From Mesorhizobium intechi (GTDB lineage: Bacteria > Pseudomonadota > Alphaproteobacteria > Rhizobiales > Rhizobiaceae): 35,807 nucleotides of DNA. Positions within the stretch are counted from its first letter, which is position 1. Each line of letters begins with the position of its first letter. The notes under the pieces were generated by a model. The model was given only the letters and a program-made list of their open reading frames with translations, was not told the origin of the DNA and did not search any database. Below are positions 28,184 to 35,807 of this stretch, piece after piece. The stretch is from assembly GCF_002879535.1 (NCBI RefSeq), contig NZ_PNOT02000019.1:1-35807 (forward strand), read 5' to 3'. The translations under genes were made by a program, and so were the position numbers.

Positions 28184-28214
28184 GGGTCCGGGCGGCAAGT
28201 GCCGTCCCGGACCC
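28184..28214 (-). terminator. GC-rich hairpin between sugar-binding-protein and permease genes
   Basis: Arms GGGTCCGGGCGGC (28184-28196) and GCCGTCCCGGACCC (28201-28214) pair with a single bulged base around AAGT. No T run. Position and form match the hairpin in the agp operon, suggesting the same use: stabilising the upstream mRNA. Confidence 0.6.
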
Positions 28215-28227
28215 CGTCCCTGGGAGG

Positions 28228-29499
28228 TTATGACTTGACCGGCAATCCGGTCGCCGCTGCGATCTGTTTTGCGGCGTCGTCGAGTGCCGCCTTGGCGTCG
28301 GCATAGCCGCCGGCCAGATATTTTGTCTGCACCGCGCGGACGATGATTTCGGCATCGCTCTGGAACTGCGTGCCGCGGCTGGGGACGACCTTGGGCAAGG
28401 TGCCGAGAATATCCTTCCATACCGCCTGGCCACCCCAATAGGGCAGGCCTTGGCTGACATAGGGGTCATCCAGCGCCGAGACCAGCGAGGGGACCAGGCC
28501 GAACTCCTTCAACATGGTGATCTGGCCTTCATTGGTTCCGAGCGTGTATTTCAGGTATTCGTAGGCTGCCTCCTTGTTCTTCGAGGCCGAGGTGATGGCC
28601 AGGGACGAGCCGCCGAGATTGGCGGCGCGGGGACCGTCGGCCGTTAGGCTCGGCATCAGATAAACGCCCCATTTGCCGTTCTCGCCGGCCGATTCGGTGC
28701 GGATGGTGCCTTCATACCAGCCGCCATAGACCTGGGTGGCGACGGTGCCCGCCGTGTTGTTGGTGATCTTGGTGCCCCAGTCGGCGGACGAGACGATGCC
28801 GGCATCCTTCATCGCCTTGACCTTGGTCAGGGCGTCGACGCATTTGGGTTCGCTGACCGTGATAGACTGGCCATCCTCGGCGAAATAGGCGCAGCCCTGC
28901 TCGTTGGAGATCATGCGGAAGAATTCGGTGTCGCCGTTGAAATCGGCATTGGTCATCGAGACGCCCGGATTGGCGGCCTGGATCTTCTTGCCGGCGGCGA
29001 TGAAATCGTCCCAGGTCTTGATCGACGCCGGATCGACGCCGGCCTTCTCGTAGAAGTCGCGGCGATAGAAGGCGGCGACCGGGCCGGAATCCCACGGCAT
29101 GGCATAGGCCTTGTCGCCGACCTCGAGTTCGGTGCGCTTGAAATCGGGGAATTTCTTCTGGTCTTCCGCCGTATAGCCCAGCGTATGCAGGTCGACGAAG
29201 CAGTCGGGAAACTGGCTCCAGTAGTTTTCGGCCTCGCCGTTCTCGATGGTGACGATGTCGGGCAGGCCGACGCCGCCGGCCGCACAGCCGGCGATCGACT
29301 TGTCGTAGGTCGGCTGGTTGCCTAGATCCTGAACCGTGACCTTGATGTCGGGATGCAGCTTGTTGAAACCGGCAATCGTCGCCTTCAGCGAGGAAGCAGC
29401 GACATTCCAGCTCCAGATGGTGATTTCGCCGGACTGCGCAAAGGCCGGGGCTGAGCCCAGGGCAAGCGCGAGCGCGGCGCAGGTCAGTGTGATGCGCAT
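28228..29499 (-). CDS. Sugar ABC transporter periplasmic binding protein (SBP_bac_1)
   Basis: A 423-residue secreted protein. The signal peptide (MRITLTCAALALALGSAPAF) is cut after AFA. Mature sequence GEITIWSWNVAASSLKATIA, GLPDIVTIENGEAENYW and AMPWDSGPVAAFYRRDFYEK identify a family 1 carbohydrate-binding protein. GGAGG lies about 9 bp before the ATG. It is the first gene of the operon, which continues with two permeases, the ATPase and the fusion oxidoreductase. The sugar cannot be read from the sequence; no glycosidase accompanies it, so a monosaccharide or polyol is more likely than an oligosaccharide. Confidence 0.92.
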   Translation of the reverse strand: MRITLTCAALALALGSAPAFAQSGEITIWSWNVAASSLKATIAGFNKLHPDIKVTVQDLGNQPTYDKSIAGCAAGGVGLPDIVTIENGEAENYWSQFPDCFVDLHTLGYTAEDQKKFPDFKRTELEVGDKAYAMPWDSGPVAAFYRRDFYEKAGVDPASIKTWDDFIAAGKKIQAANPGVSMTNADFNGDTEFFRMISNEQGCAYFAEDGQSITVSEPKCVDALTKVKAMKDAGIVSSADWGTKITNNTAGTVATQVYGGWYEGTIRTESAGENGKWGVYLMPSLTADGPRAANLGGSSLAITSASKNKEAAYEYLKYTLGTNEGQITMLKEFGLVPSLVSALDDPYVSQGLPYWGGQAVWKDILGTLPKVVPSRGTQFQSDAEIIVRAVQTKYLAGGYADAKAALDDAAKQIAAATGLPVKS

Positions 29500-29518
29500 T
29501 GAAATCCTCCCATTTCAT

Positions 29519-29546
29519 TTGCTCTCTCTGCGAGCGCGGCTACACT
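29519..29546 (+). promoter_or_regulatory. Candidate promoter for the second AraC gene
   Basis: TTGCTC (29519-29524) and TACACT (29541-29546) with a 16-base spacer lie between the divergent genes. A compact palindrome, TTGTCGCCGACAA (29563-29575), follows and could be an operator. Confidence 0.35.
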
Positions 29547-29603
29547 ATTCGGCGCGGAAGGCTTGTCGCCGACAAAGGGAATACGGAATTGGCGGAAAGT
29601 AAG

Positions 29604-30476
29604 ATGCCGGAGCGGCCGTTTTACCAGCCTGGGGCCAGCAGCGTGGAAGGCCTGCCGCTGCTCCTGCAGATGTTTCATACCGCTCCGCTGGTGATGCTCA
29701 AGCCGCACTGGCATGCCCAGGTGGAGGTGAATTTCATCGTCCGCGGCAGCGTGCACTACCGCATGAACGAGCACGAGATCTCGCTTTCGGCCGGCGAGAT
29801 GTGCTTCTTCTGGGGCGGCCTACCGCACCAGATGGACGACCTCAGCGACGACGCCATCTATGCCGGCGCGCATCTGCCGCTGGTGCATTTCTTCCGGCTG
29901 CATCTCCCGGCTGACGTGCGCCACCGGCTGATGACGGGTGCGACGCTGGTGACCAGCGCCACCGACCAATCCGACAACGACAATTTCGCCCGCTGGAACC
30001 GCTATGCCCGCTCGGGCGATCCGGCCAAGGCCGAGCACGCCGTCAACGAATTGTTGCTGCGGCTGGAGCGGGTGCGGTTCGAACCCTACCGGCTGGTGCC
30101 CGAGACGGCGGCCGGGCAGGAAGCCGGCAGTGCCTTCGACCAGCAATCGTCGCGCAATGTCGGGCGCATGTGCGATTTCATCGCCGAGAATTTTCTCTAC
30201 GACATCGATTGCGTGAACATAGCGGCGGCCGCCGACATCCATCCCAAATACGCCATGAGCCTGTTCAAGAAATCGACAGGCATGACGCTCAACGAATATG
30301 TCAACCTGTTGCGGCTGAGCTATGCGCAGGCGCTCTTGATGCACCAGGATGCCAATGTGCTTCGCGTCGCCATGGACTCCGGCTTCGGCTCGCTCAGCGC
30401 CTTCAACAAGTCCTTCCGCAAGCTGGCCGGCATGACCCCCTCCGATTTTCGCAAGGGCGTGGCCAGCGCGAGGTAG
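29604..30476 (+). CDS. AraC family transcriptional regulator
   Basis: The N-terminal cupin sensor (LKPHWHAQVEVNFIVRGSVH, SAGEMCFFWGGLPHQ) is followed by a long linker and a C-terminal AraC helix-turn-helix pair (CVNIAAAADIHPKYAMSLFK, LRVAMDSGFGSLSAFNKSFR, KLAGMTPSDFR). From the ATG at 29604 it has 290 residues; a TTG at 29589 with AAAGGGA further upstream is possible. It is divergent from the sugar-binding-protein gene, so it probably controls that operon in response to the sugar; this is inference from position. Confidence 0.87.
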   Translation: MPERPFYQPGASSVEGLPLLLQMFHTAPLVMLKPHWHAQVEVNFIVRGSVHYRMNEHEISLSAGEMCFFWGGLPHQMDDLSDDAIYAGAHLPLVHFFRLHLPADVRHRLMTGATLVTSATDQSDNDNFARWNRYARSGDPAKAEHAVNELLLRLERVRFEPYRLVPETAAGQEAGSAFDQQSSRNVGRMCDFIAENFLYDIDCVNIAAAADIHPKYAMSLFKKSTGMTLNEYVNLLRLSYAQALLMHQDANVLRVAMDSGFGSLSAFNKSFRKLAGMTPSDFRKGVASAR

Positions 30477-30785
30477 TGCGGCAGCCGGTTGCTAGTGCCT
30501 TGCATCGCGGCATCTCTGCCGGCCACGGACGGATCGCGCCGTTGCGGCGTGCCATGGCAGCGCCAGGACGGAGGCCAAAGGGCAGAAGGAGGTCTGCCCG
30601 CGCACCTTTGCGTGGTAAAAGCTCTTGGGGAAGCCGGCCTTTCCACAGCCTCTCTTTTCCTGCCGGAAATCGCCACCTGGGCGCTGGACAGGCTAAATTC
30701 CCGTGCTATAACCCACGCGCTTTCAAGGGGCGCCCCACGGCGCCTTCATGAAATCCGGTTCACGCGTTTTCGTTTGCCGGAACAG
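30477..30785. other. Non-coding stretch of about 310 bp before tRNA-Phe
   Basis: No supported gene. A promoter for the tRNA lies at its right end (see next entry). Nothing else stands out. Confidence 0.5.
30685..30712 (+). promoter_or_regulatory. Putative promoter of tRNA-Phe
   Basis: TGGACA (30685-30690), a 16-base spacer, and TATAAC (30707-30712), about 73 bp before the mature tRNA 5' end. Good match to sigma-70 hexamers. Confidence 0.5.
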
Positions 30786-30861
<76 letters not shown>

Positions 30862-31073
30862 TCCCCTCTTCTCCCGACAGTCTCTTTCGCCGAAGCCTCT
30901 ACGCTTCCATCTCGTCAACTAGCTGAAATCCTTACTGATTTCGGCGCGCAAAGCGCGGATGGTCGGGTTTTGTGGAATTTCGGCGCAGTTGGTCCAACGA
31001 GGCGGGGGGCTGGTATTTTCGCTGGTATTGGAGATCCTGATGGTATCGATGCAGCCAAATGGAGGTCCCGAAA

Positions 31074-32384
31074 ATGGCCCTTTCCGACGTAAAATGCCGA
31101 AATGCCCGACCCATTTCTAAGCTCGTAAAATTGTCTGACGGTGGCGGGCTCCAGCTTTGGGTGCAGCCTACCGGATCTCGCCTATGGCGCCTCGCCTATC
31201 GTTTTGGCGGCAAGCAGAAGCTTCTGGCGTTGGGCAGCTATCCCCTCATCTCCCTCGCTGAGGCACGAGAGGCGCGCGATACCGCCAAACGTCTCCTCCT
31301 ACGTGGCATCGACCCCGCACAGGAGCGTAAGTCGCAAAAGACTTCGGCGGAGGACACCTTTCGCTCAATCGCGGAGGACTATGTCGACAAGCTGAAGAAG
31401 GAGGGACGTGCCGACCGGACCATCACCAAGGTCAAATGGTTGCTCGACTTTGCCTATCCAACGTTTGGGGACAAAAGCGTTCGGGAGATCGATCCGGCCA
31501 CAATTCTTGCCGCTCTCCGCAGCGTGGAGGTTCGCGGTCGATACGAGTCGGCAAGGCGAATGCGCTCCACCATCGGCAGCGTGTTTCGATATGCAATCGC
31601 AACCGCACGCGCCGATGTAGATCCGACGATCGCCCTGAGGGGCGCACTCGTCGGTCCGACGGTCACGCCGCGTGCCGCGGTTACCGATCCTAAGGCCTTG
31701 GGAGGCTTGCTGAGGGCGATTAATGCATTTGACGGACAGCCGACAACCCGAGCCGCTCTGAGGCTGATGGCCCTGCTGTTCCCCCGCCCCGGCGAGCTGC
31801 GCGCGGCCGGATGGGACGAGTTCGATTTCGAGAGCTCCGTGTGGAGCATCCCTGAAGGACGCATGAAGATGCGACGGCCGCACCGCGTACCTCTTTCCAG
31901 GCAGGCCGTCAGCGTCCTGACCTCACTTAGAGAAATCTCTGGTGGTGGATCGCTGTCGTTTCCTAGTGTTAGATCGGGTTCGCGTCCGATTTCCGACAAC
32001 ACGCTTAACGCCGCCCTTCGCCGTATGGGCTATGGCAAAGAAGAAGCTACCGCGCACGGCTTTCGAGCAACGGCATCAACTTTGCTAAACGAATGCGGCA
32101 AGTGGCACCCGGACGCCGTAGAGCGGCAGCTGGCCCACATTGAGAACAACGACGTTCGGCGCGCCTACGCCCGGGCAGAGCACTGGGAAGAGCGCGTCAG
32201 GATGATGCAATGGTGGGCCGACTATCTGGATGAACTCGAGAGCAAAAACTCGCGGGTGATCTCAATCGGGGGACGCGAGGCAAGCCTGCTGTCCATACAT
32301 CCTCGCGAGGGTCTAGTTTGGAAGCCAACAGCGACGGTTCGCCAAACGACGAGACGAACCTCCAACCTCCGAAAATCACACTGA
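31074..32384 (+). CDS. Tyrosine-type site-specific integrase (P4 family)
   Basis: The ATG at 31074 has GGAGGT 7 bp upstream; the ATG at 31059 lies before that site. The 436 residues show the N-terminal DUF4102 arm-binding domain (LSDGGGLQLWVQPTGSRLW, LGSYPLISLAEAREA), a SAM-like core-binding domain, and the catalytic domain with Arg in FPRPGELRAAGWDE, His-x-x-Arg in AHGFRATASTLLNE, His in RQLAHIENN and Tyr in RRAYARAEHW. All catalytic residues are present, so it looks functional. By family behaviour it integrates into tRNA 3' ends, here tRNA-Phe. The C-terminal ~45 residues are basic and variable. Confidence 0.93.
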   Translation: MALSDVKCRNARPISKLVKLSDGGGLQLWVQPTGSRLWRLAYRFGGKQKLLALGSYPLISLAEAREARDTAKRLLLRGIDPAQERKSQKTSAEDTFRSIAEDYVDKLKKEGRADRTITKVKWLLDFAYPTFGDKSVREIDPATILAALRSVEVRGRYESARRMRSTIGSVFRYAIATARADVDPTIALRGALVGPTVTPRAAVTDPKALGGLLRAINAFDGQPTTRAALRLMALLFPRPGELRAAGWDEFDFESSVWSIPEGRMKMRRPHRVPLSRQAVSVLTSLREISGGGSLSFPSVRSGSRPISDNTLNAALRRMGYGKEEATAHGFRATASTLLNECGKWHPDAVERQLAHIENNDVRRAYARAEHWEERVRMMQWWADYLDELESKNSRVISIGGREASLLSIHPREGLVWKPTATVRQTTRRTSNLRKSH

Positions 32385-32686
32385 ACCCCGTCGAAAACAC
32401 CGAAACTGGGCAACCAATGTTGCAGGCCCGGAGGGTCATCGTTTTCCACAGGAAATCAATACGTTATGTTGGCCACGCATTTCCTTCGTATTCTCTCGTA
32501 TGGTCTGGCGAACCTAAGGACCAGGAGGAGGACTAAATTAGTATTCCCTCCGCGGTGTCTCGTCGTCCCACAAGAAGGGTCGATTAACCCGTGACGAACG
32601 TGGCTGGTTTGGGCCGACACCGGACCGGTCGCTTCAGACATCCAAAATGCGAACGCGGACACTCGGACGGTGCAACCCCGTAGTGT
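32385..32686. other. Non-coding gap of about 300 bp between int and the Argonaute operon
   Basis: The two flanking genes are convergent. A 72-codon frame at 32318-32536 overlaps the integrase end and resembles nothing. Short palindromes (ACTAAATTAGT near 32534, ACCGGACCGGT near 32622) are visible, but there is no T-tailed terminator or RNA gene that I can support. Confidence 0.45.
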
Positions 32687-34186
32687 CTAAACGAAGTAGC
32701 GGAACGAGGTTTCGGCAAGATCATCGTCGCCGTACTCGTCCAGAATGCCGCCTACACGGCGGGCGAAAGACAAGGACACCGGCCATTTTCCCCTGATGTC
32801 GGCTGTGTTCCAGTTCATCCGGGTGAGGTTGAGAACGTCCTGCGCGGCGGCGACAGCGTTCTCGGCGCCAAGACAGCGAACTTCGAATGGCTGGGGCACA
32901 TGCGGTCCTGGGTAGGTGCCGAGCTCCGGCATGAACCCGGAAGTGAATAGGAACGATCGGTCGTTATTGACTGTGCAGACCGTTCCGACTTTCGGAGGAT
33001 AGGCGCCGTACCGGAGCAGCCGGAAGAGGCTGGGAACAAGGGTGACCATCGATACGATGGGCGTGTTCTTGAGCGCAGCAGCGAAGCCCGTCTGTTCGGC
33101 GGGATCGAAATAGGACGTCTTGTGAAGCACGACTCGGAGCGGCGCTCCCCCAGTGCGCAGCTCATATTCGGCAAGGACGTTCTGCGTCAGCTCGAACGCC
33201 TGCTGTTCGGAGAGGTGAACGTTCCGACCCTGTTCGGGCTCGACGGGAACGCCTTCCCCGCGGATCGCGAACCCTTCACCATCACTCGAGAAGGCCTGAG
33301 CAAGGCTGGACCGGACAATCGCGCGCCGCGTCGTGCGAAAGTGGTGAAAACTGATGCCGACGAAGCAGGTTTCTGGCCCCGTGGGCGGTAATCGCCAAGG
33401 GACGCCGCCGGCCTTGTAATAGAGGCCGACGGCAAAATTCCAGGCGCGGGTGGCTGGGTCTTGGTTTCTCGCCGTGTCGCTGAGCAGGACTTCTGTGACC
33501 AGCTGGATCGGCAATCGGCTCCGTAGAGCCCGCGCCTTCAGGGCCAGCCTGAGGTCCCGTCTCAAGAAATCCTCGGGTGTCTGCTCGACCTCATCGAGGG
33601 TGTCGAACAGGTCCAGCTGATTGCTCGGGCGGGCGCGCCGGATCTCCTTGGCGCGCTTGCGTTCACTTTCGGTCGCTTTGCGCTCGACTGAGCTAACCTT
33701 GTTGAAGATGTCGTCGGGGATACACATCAGGACGATGTCGGGACGGTTTAGGTCACGGGACGCGAGTCGCAAATGCGCGTCAGCGTACAAGTCGACCACG
33801 CGCTGGAACGCCTGGTAGGCGTCGCCCTGCAACGCACGAGCAAGCTCGTCGTGGCTATCCGAGCTGAGTGCGATCGAGGACGCGTCCGGGGCGACCAATC
33901 GTTTATGAAACGCCTCCTTAAAGCCGGGAAAGGCCTTCTTGAGCAGGCTTGGCTCGCCCAGAATCGGGATTTCCCCACTGCATCGCTCCAGCCACCGCCG
34001 CGCCGCCGCTACCTGCTGGGCCGGGCCAATGACCCCGACATGAATATTGTCCTTCCGAGCCGACCCGAACCGAAGGTCAAAAGGACCCGCAGACAGGAGC
34101 CCGACTTTGGGATCGGTATGTGTGCTCGCGCCGCCGAACTGAAGTCGCGGCGGGGACAACTCGACGATGGCTAGCTCAATCGACAT
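32687..34186 (-). CDS. Short prokaryotic Argonaute (MID-PIWI), catalytically inactive
   Basis: A 499-residue protein lacking N and PAZ domains, the size of short pAgos. The MID part (about 148-255) has PDIVLMCIPDDIFNKV and SRLPIQLVTEVLL; the PIWI part (about 256-499) has the hallmark YYKAGGVPWRL, CFVGISFHHF, VVLHKTSYF, TVNNDRSFLFTSGF and NLTRMNWNTADIRGKWPVSL, and ends in a hydrophobic Phe-Val. The first PIWI aspartate is replaced in VGISF, and the next in LHKT, so it should not cut its target. Known of the family: guide-loaded short pAgo recognises invader nucleic acid and activates an APAZ-linked effector that kills or arrests the cell. Its start overlaps the partner gene by 11 bp, giving strict co-expression. 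Confidence 0.9.
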   Translation of the reverse strand: MSIELAIVELSPPRLQFGGASTHTDPKVGLLSAGPFDLRFGSARKDNIHVGVIGPAQQVAAARRWLERCSGEIPILGEPSLLKKAFPGFKEAFHKRLVAPDASSIALSSDSHDELARALQGDAYQAFQRVVDLYADAHLRLASRDLNRPDIVLMCIPDDIFNKVSSVERKATESERKRAKEIRRARPSNQLDLFDTLDEVEQTPEDFLRRDLRLALKARALRSRLPIQLVTEVLLSDTARNQDPATRAWNFAVGLYYKAGGVPWRLPPTGPETCFVGISFHHFRTTRRAIVRSSLAQAFSSDGEGFAIRGEGVPVEPEQGRNVHLSEQQAFELTQNVLAEYELRTGGAPLRVVLHKTSYFDPAEQTGFAAALKNTPIVSMVTLVPSLFRLLRYGAYPPKVGTVCTVNNDRSFLFTSGFMPELGTYPGPHVPQPFEVRCLGAENAVAAAQDVLNLTRMNWNTADIRGKWPVSLSFARRVGGILDEYGDDDLAETSFRYFV

Positions 34187-35807
34187 CGTCGGGCTCGCTT
34201 GGGCCTAGATCATCCGCGTCGCGGCGGGACCCATCTCTGTCCTCGTCGTCAGGCTCAAGCGCAAGCGCTTCCAGTTCGGCGTCCAACTTCTGGAGATCCT
34301 CGTCGATCTCAGAGTCGCGCTGGGCCAACTCGTCGAACGCCGACACGTTGAACGAAATCGTCGGCGTGCGATGGGATAGGAGCACGGAAGGAGCGAACCG
34401 CGTGAGGTCGTTATCCCGGCGTTGCTCAAGTGCGAACAGGCCCTCAGTTTCGCCGGACAGGACCGCGAGCCAGAAAGAGACGTCCTGCAGAACGCTCGGA
34501 TTGAAATCACGCGCCGCGCGCCGTGTAGAGAGGGCGTTCGTTCGCTCCCGACTGATTGGGTTACGCACGCCGTCCCGGGTGAATGCGTACCCGGGGGTCA
34601 GAACAACCGCCCAGTCGCTACCGAAGCGCAGAACGGAGAAGCTGACCGCCTTGTGCTCGAAGTAGACGATGTCGGCGGATTCGCGCTTGGTGCGCGCCTT
34701 AACCACGGTTCGGGTAGCCTTGCGAAGGCGGCCTTGATAGCTAACCTTAAGCTCAGGCTCGTCGCCGCGCGCGAAGTAGGCGCGCCGTCGATCATACTCG
34801 ATCTGGAGATCCTTGGCCTTCAGGTGCTCGAACAGCAGCTCATGAAGCAGCTTCAGCGCGATCGATTCACCTCCCGGCAATCGGATGAGTTCGTCGAAGT
34901 CCAAGGCCTCGATCTCCCCTGGGTCGAACGGCGTGACCATCGACTCGGCGAGCCCCTCCAGGTCATAGAGAGAATAGAAGCGGCCGTCGCTCACATGGCC
35001 CGGTGGGACTGCGAGACCCTCCGCGTCGCGATAGAAGGTTCGGTTAGAACCAGCGCTGGTGGCGGCGTGCCAGACCTTCGCCGGCATGATCTCGATTGGG
35101 ACGAGGTTGGACGAGTAGCGGACGGTCTCCTCAGCGATTGGCAATGCGGTGTTGGTGATCTCGTCGACGGCTTCCGGCCGCGCCTCGATCATGACCGTGA
35201 ACTGAGCGTTGTCGGCAGAAGGCCCGAATGACACCGACCCATTGTTGTTCACGGTGGCGAGGACCATGTCGGAGAGGCCTGATCCCCGCCGGTCCATCTG
35301 GCCGCCGCCGTAGAAAAGGTCCGATATGGCGGGATTCCGGTAACCCTTGATCGGGCTGGTTCGTTCCGCGATCGCGTCTTGGAACGACTGCCCGCCGACT
35401 AGAACGGCGATTTCCTCGATAAGGCCGCCAGGGCTCGTGACAGCAATCGATTTTGGCTCAACGATGACTTGGACGGCCTCGTCTCGATCGTAGTCGCGGT
35501 GCACGATCGCATTGACGAGCATCTCCTTGATGGCGATTGCATTGTACGCATTGACCGTACGCGAAACCTCGGCCTTCAGCCGGAACTGGAAGTTCACAAG
35601 GGCAAGAAGGTCGATAAGATCGTCTAGTTGGCTCCAAAGATTGCCGGTGATCGTACGCCGGACCGTGAACTCGCCTTCACGAGAAGTCGGCTCAAGTTCG
35701 ATGTCCTCGCCGAAGCGGCCCCGCAGCCAGTGGCCGGGTCCTGTCGCACGGAACTCGACCCGGGCTTGAGGGAATTCGACAGAAGGATTACGCGAGAACA
35801 GTAGCCA
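34176..35807 (-). CDS. RecG-like HATPase (GHKL) - APAZ protein, Argonaute partner; 5' end beyond window
   Basis: The frame is open to the window edge (543 residues visible); the GTG at 35597 is internal, because coding continues upstream with LLFSRNPSVEFPQARVEF, which matches the RecG-like/AlbA_2-associated family. The first ~210 visible residues are that HATPase_c_4 domain: KEMLVNAIVHRDYDR, TSPGGL, GYRNPAISDLFYGGGQMDRR and GSGLSDM. About 235-465 is an APAZ domain: KARTKRESADIVYFEHKAVS, VVLTPGYAFTRDG and DFNPSVLQDVSFWLAVL. The tail is very acidic. APAZ replaces the missing N/PAZ part of the Argonaute and binds it. A Schlafen/AlbA_2 domain is expected upstream but is not seen. Confidence 0.85.
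   Translation of the reverse strand, partial: WLLFSRNPSVEFPQARVEFRATGPGHWLRGRFGEDIELEPTSREGEFTVRRTITGNLWSQLDDLIDLLALVNFQFRLKAEVSRTVNAYNAIAIKEMLVNAIVHRDYDRDEAVQVIVEPKSIAVTSPGGLIEEIAVLVGGQSFQDAIAERTSPIKGYRNPAISDLFYGGGQMDRRGSGLSDMVLATVNNNGSVSFGPSADNAQFTVMIEARPEAVDEITNTALPIAEETVRYSSNLVPIEIMPAKVWHAATSAGSNRTFYRDAEGLAVPPGHVSDGRFYSLYDLEGLAESMVTPFDPGEIEALDFDELIRLPGGESIALKLLHELLFEHLKAKDLQIEYDRRRAYFARGDEPELKVSYQGRLRKATRTVVKARTKRESADIVYFEHKAVSFSVLRFGSDWAVVLTPGYAFTRDGVRNPISRERTNALSTRRAARDFNPSVLQDVSFWLAVLSGETEGLFALEQRRDNDLTRFAPSVLLSHRTPTISFNVSAFDELAQRDSEIDEDLQKLDAELEALALEPDDEDRDGSRRDADDLGPSEPDDVD

Larger units (their letters stand above)
30862..35807. mobile_element. Integrative island at tRNA-Phe (left end; right end beyond window)
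   Basis: A P4-type integrase is the first gene after an intact tRNA-Phe, in the usual orientation (tRNA then int, same strand). The cargo that follows is on the opposite strand and consists of defence-type genes with no link to the metabolic genes on the left. I found no second copy of the tRNA-Phe 3' end inside the window, so the far att site is outside. The gap before int contains GCTGGTATT twice (about 31010-31030), possibly an integrase arm site. Confidence 0.75.

Noticed and set aside
30500..30785. Frames across 30489-30926 running through tRNA-Phe
   Set aside because: They read through a certain tRNA gene and show no protein-like features.
32318..32536. 72-codon frame overlapping the integrase end
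   Set aside because: Overlaps a real gene in another frame, has no recognisable motif and no convincing start.

Overview
The window looks like a chromosomal segment of an alphaproteobacterium of the Rhizobiales, most likely Mesorhizobium or a close relative. The evidence is high GC, the gene run murA - DUF2948 - hisD - UPF0262 - LMW phosphatase - infA - maf - yacG that is typical of this order, an agp-type alpha-galactoside locus arranged as in Sinorhizobium, and extragenic palindromes of a Rhizobiales type. The species assignment is inference; no database was searched.

Left part (1-6 kb): the 3' end of a giant VCBS/RTX adhesin secreted by a type I system, a small secreted cysteine protein, a lipoprotein of the LpoA/periplasmic-binding type, a degenerate thermonuclease-like protein and a degenerate GGDEF membrane protein. 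At 6.0-7.25 kb a small island sits in the 3' end of a tRNA-Thr(GGT) gene. It is bounded by 51-bp direct repeats, contains 23-bp inverted repeats that are themselves palindromic, and carries one orphan gene whose N-terminus resembles the SeqA N-terminal fold. The housekeeping block follows (7.4-13.1 kb).

Two sugar catabolic loci, both transcribed leftward, fill 13.1-30.5 kb. The first has two GH4 glycosidases bracketing an Opp/Dpp-type ABC transporter, with a divergent AraC regulator; its order matches the agpT / agaL1-agpABCD-agaL2 alpha-galactoside locus. The second is a MalFGK-type ABC transporter of unknown sugar, followed by a one-chain fusion of a Gfo/Idh/MocA dehydrogenase with an aldo/keto reductase, and it also has a divergent AraC regulator. 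In both loci a GC-rich hairpin separates the binding-protein gene from the first permease gene.

Right part (30.8 kb to the edge): a tRNA-Phe(GAA) gene is followed by a P4-type tyrosine integrase, marking an integrative island that runs out of the window. Its visible cargo, on the opposite strand, is a two-gene short prokaryotic Argonaute system. The downstream gene encodes a MID-PIWI protein lacking the PIWI catalytic residues. The upstream gene, cut by the window edge, encodes a RecG-like GHKL/HATPase domain followed by an APAZ domain, probably with a Schlafen/AlbA_2 domain further upstream. The genes overlap by 11 bp. This is the most interesting object in the window: a probable abortive-infection or anti-plasmid defence system whose effector differs from the well-studied TIR-APAZ and SIR2-APAZ types.
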